In this document: in pieces, positions 20,421 through 29,499 of the stretch
Numbering within the stretch: the first letter of the stretch is position 1
Layout: every line of letters begins with the position of its first letter
Made by a program: the position numbers and the translations under genes
Assembly: GCA_019054805.1 (NCBI GenBank)
Contig: JAHQIY010000014.1
Span: forward strand, 620,001 to 684,000
Direction of reading: 5' to 3'
Origin: Brachionus manjavacas
Taxonomy: Eukaryota; Rotifera; Eurotatoria; Ploima; Brachionidae
DNA length: 64,000 nt
The notes under the pieces: model-generated
The model's database searches: none
Seen by the model: the letters and a program-made list of their open reading frames with translations, nothing else
Told to the model about the DNA's origin: nothing

Positions 20421-20736
20421 ATGTTCAACAGTAATTTTTTTTAGTTTAAAATTTATTTTGGCAAGAAAAATTAATTATTTTATTTAAAAAAAAGGCTACC
20501 CATCAGCTTCATTCGGCCAAGCATCATTTGCTGCCCCTCAGCCATCATTTGCTCCAGCTCAACAATACTCCGGTTTGGGTTCAGCTTACAATTTTGTTCA
20601 AACTGCTGCTTTGTCGTCTCCACAATTCAGTGCTGCCCAATTGAGCCCTCTTTCTTTATACGGAGCTCAATCACTTACTTCTGGTCAATCGTTTTCAGCT
20701 TCACCATCATTTGGATCATATCCAGGTCTTTATTAA
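20421..20736 (+). CDS. Short S/A/Q/P/G/Y-rich two-exon gene, copy 4
   Basis: Exon 1 is 20421-20430, the intron is 20431-20494 (GT...AAAAG) and exon 2 is 20495-20736, giving 83 aa. This is the clearest copy: all splice signals and the full frame are intact. It contains two related QASFAAP/QPSFAPAQ units, then YSGLGSAYNF, SSPQFSAAQLSP, YGAQSLTSGQSF and SPSFGSYPGLY. About 90 bp of 5' flank (from 20,330) is shared with copies 1 and 2. It lies ~1.1 kb upstream of the second PAN-domain gene in the same orientation. Confidence 0.7.
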
Positions 20737-20949
20737 AAGCATTATTTTTTTTTGTTTAAAAAAAAATTTTTTTATCAAATAAACTAGTTTTTAGTAATTT
20801 TTTTCTTCAAATTTTATCTCAATCTTTTCCTTTCATCATGATTTCTGTATTTTTGTATTAATCATATTAATTTGTAATTTCATTTTTTAGATTTGTAAAA
20901 TAATCTTTCTAAGCAAATTTTTTTGCAGTGATATTTCTTTTTTAAGTCA

Positions 20950-21185
20950 AGTCAATGATTTAATGAATCCATATTTGATACCAAAGAAATAGTTGCTACC
21001 AAATTCCTGGCCTTTATCTTGACCTATGTGCTCTGTAAATGTAACCAGATTTAGAAAATAGTTATTTCAACTGGTCCAGATGAAGCTGGTATTGATAAAA
21101 AGTTTTGTGCAAGTTTTAACTTTGACTTAAATTTTTTTGACTTAGACTTAAAACTGTGACTTATAAACAAGTCTGATTTTTTTTT
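20950..21185 (-). pseudogene. hAT transposase C-terminal (dimerisation) remnant
   Basis: The reverse complement aligns over ~200 bp with 63,205-63,400, where the frame is open. Here the same LFSKSG-YIYRAHRSR and ARNLVATISLVSNMDSLN words appear in two frames because of small deletions. The pattern (FSxxG...RxRL...NLEA...N) is the hAT dimerisation region. Ends with TTGACTTGACTT as at 63,350. Confidence 0.5.
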
Positions 21186-21833
21186 AATTTTATGCTTTTG
21201 AAAGTTTTTTTTAAATGATTCCTGATTTCTGATTAATTTTTATATTAGAAAATATTTTAGAATAATAGTTAAATTAACAATTCATTTTTTTAAATTGATT
21301 TTTGAGTTTTAAAGTTTAAGTTGGATTTTAGTTTAAAGTGTTCAAATAAATTAAATAAAACGTATTCAATTATTCAAGATGAAAAAAATTGTTTTCAAGT
21401 GAAAAATTTTCTAATTTTAAATTAAAATAATTTGAAATTTTAAGTTAAATCTTTCTAACTCATTTGTTTTTTTAATAGAAAAAAATTAAATAATATTGTT
21501 TTTTTTTAAATGCTTTGCTGAAATTTTTTTTTGCAATCTAAAAGAAATCTGTTACTATTCCTTTTTGAAAAATTAACTAATTTATTTGCTTTTTTTTAAA
21601 TTTATTTTAAATTATTAATGCAATAAATTTATCGAATGCAAATATTTGAATTGTAGACAGTAATTTTATTAATTAAAAGCTGAGCCGAAGAAATAATTTA
21701 AGATATTTGAATTTTTTGCCTAATAATGGTAATTTTTTTACTGAATAATTCTTGAACGATTTATTCACTATATAAAGGTGATTACATGTTTAAAATTCTT
21801 TTTTTTTAAAACGGCTTTTTTTTGTTAATCAAT
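21186..21833. other. AT-rich upstream region of PAN paralogue B
   Basis: No coding pattern. The promoter of the gene at 21,834 should be here; no clear element identified. Confidence 0.3.
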
Positions 21834-23108
21834 ATGTTCTCTACAAAAAGTGCTGATTTTATTTTACTTGCTTTTATTTTGGTGAATACAAATAAAATAG
21901 GTATATTTTCTTTAATTTTGGAAAAATAAAAATATTTTTTGTAATATTTTTCAATCAATTTTATTAAATAGAATCGGTATTTGTTAAAATAACTGATCAA
22001 ATTGAACAAAATTATTTTGATTTTGTGACTAAAATCAATGGGAGCATAAAAATCAAGAGTCGAGTTGAATGCATGGCTCGTTGTTTCAAGAATGATTTTT
22101 GTAAATATGCCAATTACGAAAACGATCAATGTGTCATTTATGAATCTCTTTCTTATCATCAAGATTATTTAAATGGAACGTTTTGGATGAAAAAAGCTCA
22201 AAATATTTCAAACGGTATAATTTAAAATATTCTAGAATAAAATAAAATTTCAAAGATGAATTATTTTTTTTATAATTATTAAAGATAATTGAGGTATGTG
22301 AAGATCGGTGCATATAACACCGCCAAAATATAAATATAAAAGACTAGTTTATTTCATTTGATGTAAATGTAACAAACTTTGCTACAACTTCGATGTTTTA
22401 TGAAAATTTAATTTATAAATCTTTTTTTTTTTAATTTATCATTTTGATTGAGACACTCTTGTTAAATTTTTGTGAGATTTACAGATTTTTTTTATAAGAT
22501 CAAATTAAACGAAATTTTAAAAAATTATATTTTTTATCTAAAAATTTTCCGCTGAACTTCACAAAGATTATTGACTGATTGTATACATTTTTTTAATTTT
22601 TATTTTAAATTTTAAATTAATTATAAATAGATAATAATATTTTTATTTAGAATCATATTCATATTTAACAAATAATTCATTGAATTATCTAACTGGGTCT
22701 GGCTTCAGCTTGGTTTACAATCAAAATTATTCCCATGCCACTTCGATGACAGACCTTGAAAATATCAAAAGTCAATGTAGCAGCAATTCAGTGCTGTGTG
22801 CAGCAGGTGGATTGGCAAATTCAGATTGTTTCCTTTTGGTATCATGCGCTAATTGCCATACAGTTTTGACACCAACAGCTATTAACAGCCCAGTTTTTGT
22901 AGGTTCAGCTTATTGGTACATGAATGATAGTTATAGCTTTGGATTTTCTCCAGACTCAACAATAAATCAAGGTTCAGCAGATACACATGACACATCAAGT
23001 CCCTATCGTTTATCATGGCATTTGGGTGGAAGTGGTGGATGGCGTTTAGGGAACTTAACAGATTTAAACAGTGATACAAATTACAAGAAATATGTCTTGA
23101 TAAGATAA
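21834..23108 (+). CDS. Secreted PAN/apple-like protein with C-terminal GGWRLG domain (paralogue B)
   Basis: Three exons: 21834-21900, 21972-22214 and 22651-23108 (768 nt, 255 aa), with the same phase-1 introns as paralogue A. Exon 1 gives a signal-like peptide (SADFILLAFILVN). Exon 2 has CMARCFKNDFCKYANY...QCVIY, the PAN/apple-like Cys core. Exon 3 has the same Cys-rich segment and SFGFSP...RLSWHL...GGWRLGNL ending. Exon 3 differs from paralogue A at about a dozen of 458 positions plus a 3-nt deletion. Exon 2 differs at roughly a quarter of positions, and introns hardly align. One Cys near the start of exon 3 is Tyr here. The uneven divergence points to gene conversion of exon 3. Likely extracellular; partner unknown. 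Confidence 0.75.
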
Positions 23109-23789
23109 TTTTTTTTTTAATACATTCATGTCATGTCATGTCAAAATATAAACCTTAAACAAACTTAATTAAATTTTCATTTTTAAATTTCTTAGAGAGA
23201 AAAATTTCGAACTAGAGCAAGTGGTAAATACTTTTCTTTTGTTTACATAGCAAAAAATTATTTTCTAAATTATTTAACTTAATTAAATTTTCTTATTCTA
23301 GTTAATAAAAATTTAATGAATATATTTTCTAAACTCGATAGGTGTTTTTTAAATTTTTTTGGCATTTATATTTTCAGAAATTTTATTATTAATTTTAAAA
23401 AAAAAGTAAAAATTTACCGCAAAACTTTAAAAAATAGCCCTAATTAAAATAAAAATATTATCTTTAAATATTTTTACTGTTTACTTTCAGACCAAAATTC
23501 TTGCAAGTCTTAAAAACAGTTCGTTCAAAATAAAGTTATAAAGAAATTCCAATAAGTTATTTAATCAATCTTTGATAAAACAAACTATTGCTTAAAAATT
23601 TCTTTTTAAATCTGTTAAAAAATTCAAAAAAGAAGAAATTGTTCTTAATTAAATATATTTTTTCAATTAATAAAAATGAGCAATCAATATTATAAAAAAA
23701 CAAATTGACATTTATTTCGTAAAGTCTTAAATGTCCCAAGACATTTCTTAGTAGCTTCTGCAGGGACGATTGACGAACAAAACGCAATA
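23109..23789. other. AT-rich intergenic, no gene seen
   Basis: Starts with a short ATGTC repeat (TCATGTCATGTCATGTC). The minus-strand frame at 23,557-23,787 overlaps the LINE linker end and has no recognisable domain. Confidence 0.3.
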
Positions 23790-25107
23790 ATTACCAAAAA
23801 ACTATTGTCAGCTGCACAAAAAAGTATACCTTTTCAGTCTCAAAACGTTTTCAAGAGCAGTCTTCCTCCTTATATTGTAGATTTGATTAAAGAGCGTAGG
23901 AAAATAAGAAGATATTTTCAAAAAACTCGCTGTCAAATGACCAAACAAAGATATAATCTATTAACATTGGATATCATTAGATATTAAAATTAGCCTGAAA
24001 AATTTTGGAATCAAAATTTGTTTGATTCTATTAAAAAGATGGGGAAAAACCCCCTTTCAAGCAGGCCATTCTGGAAAAAAATAAATAAGTTTAGATCAAA
24101 AAAAGGATCAAATTTAATCCCGACTCTAACTTTAAACAACCGAGATTTCAAAACAGATGAGGAAAAAGGGAAATCATTTGGAAAAATATTATTTTCAACA
24201 TTCAGTCTTAATTCTGACCTCACTGGAAAAGATACAGGAATAACTCATTTTAATTCAAAATACTTTATGAATAATAGTCAGCTAATTATTCATAAAGTAG
24301 GAAAGAACAGTTCCTAAAGCTTGGAAAAGTGCCAATATCACTATGATACCTAAGAAATCTTCTCCTACACAAGACCCATCCAATTATTGACTTATAAGCA
24401 TTACAAGTTGTCTAGGTAAACTGCTTGAACGTATTATTTTTTCAAGGTTAAATGATTTCTTGGAAAAAATTCTTTGCTAATTCAGGAACAATCTGGTTTT
24501 ATGAAGCATCGAAGAACCGCAGATAATCTAGTTTTCCTTATCCAAAAAGTTGTCGAATCTTTTAATAGAAAGAAAAAATTATCCTGCTTATTTTTTGACA
24601 TTTCTAAAGCTTTCGACAAAGTTGGGCATGAAGGTATAATTTACAAGCTGATAAAGATAAATATAGCTGCCTACTTAATTTATTGGATTAAATCATTTCT
24701 AAACTGTAGAAAATTTAAAGTGAATATAAATGATCACATTAGTGATGAATTCAAAATATCTGCTGGCGTTCCTCAAGGATCAGTTATTAGTCCTTTATTA
24801 TTTAGTATATTTATCAATGATATTCCTAAAAGAAACAAATCTAATAAAGAATATTCACTTCTCTTTGCAGATGATCTTGTCACTTTTTTTTAATTAAATA
24901 AAAAAAATGGAAATATAGAAAGAAAGATGAATAAGTACTTGGTTGAATTAGAATAGTGGCTTTTCAAGTGGAAAATGAAGATTTCGGTTGAAAAGTTTTG
25001 CTCAATGATTTTTACTAAAAACAACAAAGAAAGTTCTGTGTTTAATTTAAAGATCTATGGGAATAATATCGAAACCCTAAAAGAAACAAAGTTCCTAGGA
25101 TTTAACA
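23790..25107 (+). mobile_element. LINE B copy: linker and reverse transcriptase, truncated at both ends
   Basis: 23805-23987 encodes the endonuclease-RT linker (SAAQKSIPFQSQNVFKSSLP, IKERRKIRRYFQKT). 24018-24317 continues with FWKKINKFRSKKGSN. After a deletion the RT begins with VPKAWKSANITMIPKKSS and CLGKLLERIIFSRL. 24474-24893 gives EQSGFMKHRRTADNL, LFFDISKAFDKVGHEG (motif A), SAGVPQGSVISPLLFSIFI (motif B) and LLFADDLVTFF (motif C, catalytic DD). The thumb region continues to KETKFLGF near 25,103, where homology stops abruptly at a pogo-type fragment. Breaks: TGA in PSNY-LIS, a frameshift near 24,475, TAA at 24,891. Best-preserved RT in the window, but dead. The RT type resembles Jockey/CR1-like LINEs; the clade is not settled. 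Confidence 0.8.
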
Positions 25108-25440
25108 ATGCAAAATCAAACATCGATTGCGTCTTCTAAATCTTGATATTTGCTTTTTCTAATTAGTTAACTATCCGGTTGAACGGAACTGCTACGAAAA
25201 TTTTCTACAATTTTTTCTTTATTAGTTAAAATTGTCGCAACAGTTGAGTTTGAAAAACCGAATTCTAAGGTGATTTATGATATAGAATTTCGTTCTTTAC
25301 TCTTATTGATAATAGCAATTTTAGAATTAATATCAATAATTTTTATTTTTTTGCTTTACTATTCATCGTTAGATTGTTCATTTTTAATGATTTATCTAAT
25401 CAATTTTCCTTTTTATACTTATTCCAAGACATTGATTGTT
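25108..25440 (-). pseudogene. pogo/Tigger transposase N-terminal HTH (CENP-B-like) remnant
   Basis: The minus strand reads SKKIKIIDINSKIAIINKSK, then SISxITLEFGFSNSTVATIL, TNKEKIVENFRSS and RKSKYQDLEDAIDV. This is the CENP-B-type N-terminal helix-turn-helix used by pogo/Tigger transposases to bind their ends. Three stops interrupt it. It is wedged between two LINE B pieces, with no catalytic domain attached. The plus-strand frame 25270-25464 is its shadow. Confidence 0.6.
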
Positions 25441-25459
25441 TGTTCTAATCAGACTTGTG

Positions 25460-26100
25460 CGTAGTCATTATTATTTATTTATTTATTTGTTTGTTTATCT
25501 GTACCGAGCTAATGCTCCTTCAGAGTTAAAAAAAAAAAAAAAGTAAAAAGGATTATAATAAACGAAATTAAAAAAAAGAAAAGATATGTATAAATTTATT
25601 TTTAATTTTAGAGGTTAGACATGTTTAAATATTTTAAAAATCAGGATAAAAGGAGGAAATAGTAAGGTAGCAATTACACAATGGAGTTGGATATTCGATA
25701 TATCTTGATTCTAAACCCCTCTCTGTATTCTTCCACCAGTCTGACGACTAGTGGCACAAAAAATGACTCAATCCTGCCCTGACATATCTCTCACTCAACT
25801 CAAAAAGTCGATTTGTAACTGTTAGTAGTTTAAGTTTATTGAAGGCCTCTTGGTGCATAATATTTGAGGGTGTATCATATTTCAGCTTCAAAATAGATCG
25901 AACTGCTGAATTTTGAATTACTTGTATTTTTTTTTCTGTTAGTTTCTGAGAATGAATTTAAACAAGGAAAAGAATAATCCAAGATTGATCCTATCAAGGA
26001 TTTGTAAAGATTACCTAATGTTCTTGGTTTTAGACCCCATTTCCTATTTGAAAGATATTTTATTATATTAAGTCTTGAATTACAGCGCTCTTTCATTCAA
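25460..26100 (-). mobile_element. LINE B copy, 3' end with tail, 5'-truncated
   Basis: At the low-coordinate end the reverse complement gives GGAGCATTAGCTCGGTACAG followed by ATAAACAAACAAATAAATAA, the LINE B 3' terminus. Then come the shared 3' UTR and the RT C-terminal region (ERCNSRLNIIKYLSNRKWGL and KPRTLGNLYKSLI at 25,980-26,096). It stops near 26,100. Probable insertion by retrotransposition; a duplication was not found by eye. Confidence 0.75.
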
Positions 26101-26124
26101 AAAAATGAAAGTTTAGAAGACATA

Positions 26125-26995
26125 GATTGTTACATGTGGCAAATGTTTACATAGTTCAGGTTTCAGGAAAAAAAAGAGGAAATAGTTAGGTAGCAATTAC
26201 ACGATAGAGTTGGATTTTCAATATATCTCGATTTGAAACCTTCTTTTTATTCTTCCACCAGTCTGACGACCAGTGGAATAGAATGACTCAATCCTGTCCC
26301 AACATATCTCTCACTCAACTCAAAAAGCCTACTGATGTATTCTGAATTGCTTGTAGTTTTATGATATTATTTTCTGAAAATGAATTCAAGCAAGGAAAAG
26401 AATAGTCTAAAATAGATCCAACTAAAGATTTATATAAATTTCCTAGTGTGTTTTGATTGAGACCCCATTTTTTGTTTGACAATATCTTAATAATATTTAG
26501 CCTTTTGTTGCAGCGTTCTTTAATTTCGTCTACTAATATATTAAAATTTTATTTTGAATCAAATTTTATACCAAGAAACTTGATTTCTTTTTGGATCATT
26601 ATTCTGTATCCATAAATTTTTAAGTTTAGATTATCACCCTCTTTTTTGTACCTAGAAAAGACTACTGAACACGACTTTTCAACTGATATCTTCATTTTCC
26701 ATTAAATAAGCCATTGTTCTAGTTCGTTGGTGTGTTTATTAATCTTATTTTCTAGGTTCCCTTTCTTGTTATAAATGAAGAATGTAACTAGATCATCTGC
26801 GAAAAGCAGAAAGTATTCATTATTTGTTTTATTTTTTTTGGGGATGTCATTAATATATATACTAAATAAAAGGGGACTAATTACTGAGCCTTGAGGAACA
26901 CCTGCAGTTATTTGATATTCTTCGCTTAGGTGATCATTCACATTTACCTTAAATGTCCTACTATCTAAAAAGGATCTATTCCAGTCAAAAATTTA
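26125..26995 (-). mobile_element. Second LINE B copy (subfamily with a different 3' end), RT fragment
   Basis: The minus-strand frame 26941-26702 encodes MNDHLSEEYQITAGVPQGSV, ISPLLFSIYINDIPKKNKTN and LLFADDLVTFF, that is RT motifs B and C, followed by the C-terminal region in several frames to 26,290. The 3' end near 26,125 reads TTACATGTGGCAAATG on the plus strand and lacks the GGAGCATTAGCTCGG tail. The fragments at 18.06 and 28.77 kb share this end, so two 3' subfamilies exist. Confidence 0.7.
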
Positions 26996-27029
26996 AGCCA
27001 TTTTTAAGTCATTTTAAAGTCAAGTCAAT

Positions 27030-27318
27030 GCCTTGAAAAAGTTTAGTCGATAAAACCACGATAGATGATTTGAAAAACCAGATTTGAATCGAATTTCGTA
27101 CGTTTAACTAGACGAAAATTCCCCATTAACGGGTAATTGAGCGAAGAAGTAATAAACCAAGTGTCACAAAAAGTAATCAAATATCAAATTCGGAATCAAT
27201 TGAAGATGATCAAGAAGACGAGCCTAAGCAAATTATTTCAAAAGCAGAATTTTTGGAAATGCTACAAGAACAAAAAGATTTTTTGCTATCAGATGACAAT
27301 GATAATCGTTTTTATTGA
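27030..27318 (+). pseudogene. Acidic low-complexity ORF remnant of unknown origin
   Basis: From about 27,136 a frame reads RSNKPSVTKSNQISNSESIE, DDQEDEPKQIISKAEFLEML, QEQKDFLLSDDNDNRFY to TGA at 27,316-27,318, and then resumes with SSSNKKRKFVKDYN. The acidic-then-basic pattern resembles the N-terminal part of transposon proteins, but I cannot name it. It follows TTAAAGTCAAGTCAATG, a word also seen at the hAT fragments. Confidence 0.3.
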
Positions 27319-28769
27319 AAAAGCTCGTCGAATAAGAAAAGAAAATTTGTAAAAGATTACAACTAAAGCAATCAAAAATTTCTCCTTTTTTAAATCCAAT
27401 TAATTTTTTGTTTTCATTTTTTATTCTTTATTATTTATTTTTTATTATTTTATTTGTTTATTTTATGTGCCGATAAATGAAAAAAAATTATATATCTCCT
27501 ATTTTAAGAAATAAAAAATTAAAATACCCTAACATATTAATTCTTATTTCTTTAGAGACTTTTAGATTTGAGCATTAGACTTAAATACCACAAAGTCTCT
27601 TCAATCAAGCATGATAACAATGTCGTGAGAAATAAGTTTTTAAACGAAGAATAATATTCGAGAAAAAAATTTGAAATGTCGGAAAGATAAAGCTATTAGC
27701 GATGTATCAAAAATATGTGATTTTTAGATTATTCTCAAGAACCATTCCTAATTATTTATATTTACTTTTTTTATATTTACTTAATTGATGAATAATGCTG
27801 TACGCTAATTTGCTTACGGGATTGATAGAGGTTCCTTTTTTTTGTATTGATAGGTGCCACAGTTCACTTAATTATCCAATCTTTACTTTTCAAGATACAG
27901 TTAAATTATCGACAAGCAAGCTCTCCCATTTAGAAGACAATTGTTAAATCATTATACGTACTTTTTAAAGGTCATAAGTTCAAAATTAAGAAATACAATC
28001 TACTTTTAGCAATTCAAAATAATATCATTCAATTCAACGTTTATTTTTTATTTACATCAAAATTTTAATTAAAGTAATAATTTTTTTAAATTGCGGACCT
28101 GGACTTTAATTTTAGTTTTGTCTTAAATAAATCCCTGAAACGGCAAAAAATTAATGAGACCGCAATCATTACTGATGAATGGTTGTTCTTGTTAATTATT
28201 TTGGCGCCCTTTTTTAAGCATACTCACTGAAATTAATGTCCAAGCCAGTCTTTGAGTTGACATAAGACTTTTGAATTCTAAACAACTCTTCTTTTTAATG
28301 TTTTCTTCAAGATCTTTTACTTTTTGTTCATTTCTTGATTTTTAGATTTTTAAATGAAAAAAATATTAATGTAGCGTTTCGAAATAATATTTCTTGATTT
28401 AACCCGAACCACAACAAAATTATTGCTAATTACTTTATGGTCATACAAAAAACCATTGTGTTTATATCACCTGTTGTTATGGCAGCTTTAGTGATCATGA
28501 TTTTGATCTTTACTATCTTGATCCTTGAATATTTTTTGAGGCACAAAATCATGTCTATTGACCTTAATTAATAAATGTATACCGCTTTTTGATTAAAAAA
28601 ATTGAAAAATAGAAAAAAAATCTTAATTGAACAAAAATTTGAAGACTTTTTAGAGATAAATAATAGAAACTTAAAAGATGCTTTAGAGAAATTTAAAAGA
28701 AATTTTTAAAGATATTCTAGAGAAAAATGTACGATAACCTCTAAAAAAACTCTACTTTAAAATAAAGTT
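27319..28769. other. AT-rich intergenic, no gene seen
   Basis: No coding pattern. 28,440-28,570 has a short stretch resembling a hydrophobic ORF (VFISPVVMAALVIMILIFTI) without start or splice context; I do not call it. Confidence 0.3.
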
Positions 28770-28925
28770 GACTGGGTGGTTGTAAGACTGGTGGAGGAAT
28801 ACAAAGAAGGTTTCGAATCGAGATATATTGAATATCCAACTCCATTGTGTAATTGCTACCTAACTATTTCCTCTTTTTTTTCCTGAAGCTTCAACTATGC
28901 ATACATGTGTCTCATGTAACAACTT
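28770..28925 (+). mobile_element. LINE B 3' fragment
   Basis: GGTGGAGGAATACAAAGAAG, ATATTGAATATCCAACTCCA, TTGTGTAATTGCTACCTAAC, ending ACATGTGTCTCATGTAACAA. It is homologous to the 3' parts of the copies at 12.3 and 26.2 kb. Confidence 0.75.
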
Positions 28926-29499
28926 TTAATAATTGACTTTTTATTGAAAACAAATAAATAAAATAAATAGTCTTCAATCAATTTATTATCATTTTGTACT
29001 TGAAAACTGTTCAAGAACGCACCGTTCACATGAAATTTAATTGTTTGCAAGCCTTTTTCCAAGTTACCACAAACAGAAACTTGTCGTATTTTCTTGTTTC
29101 TAATAGAAGAAGATGAAAAATGGACAAATTTCTTTAATATGAGTCACTTTTTTTAGAATGAAAAAATTCCGAATAAAAGAAACTCTTCGCTAACCGAGTT
29201 TTCTTGGTAATGGCGGCCATATGAATTAATGAGCTACAGGAAAGCAAAAATAAACAAAATTGATGAATTACTTGAGCAAAAAAAATCCAAGTCCTTACTC
29301 TGACTTGAATTAATGGGCAACAAAACAACCTCTGACAAATTTTAATCAAATAATTTTCTTTTTTTTCGTTTAAAAACATTTATTTTTACATACAAAATAT
29401 AATTTAGAACATAAATAAATTGAAATGAATTTACAAGAAATAAAATTCGGCAAAAAAAAAACGAAATACTGCAATTAAATCTCTTTAAATCTTATGATA
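28926..29499 (-). other. Downstream region and probable 3' UTR of the protocadherin gene
   Basis: On the minus strand AATAAA (plus TTTATT) occurs at 29,381-29,386, about 115 bp after the protocadherin stop, a plausible polyadenylation signal. The minus-strand frame 29379-29134 lies beyond it and has no recognised domain. Confidence 0.4.

Larger units (their letters stand above)
19402..20942. repeat. Large inverted repeat carrying short-gene copies 3 and 4
   Basis: The left arm (about 19,402-19,920) and right arm (about 20,420-20,942) are reverse complements. The outer ends read GAAATATCACTGCAAA and TTTGCAGTGATATTTC. Each arm contains one short-gene copy and ~200 bp of its 3' flank; the ~500-bp spacer is largely unrelated. 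Very high arm similarity, including non-coding flank, indicates recent inverted duplication. Confidence 0.75.

Noticed and set aside
29134-29379. 81-residue minus-strand ORF downstream of the protocadherin.
   Set aside because: Lies after the probable polyadenylation signal and has no domain.
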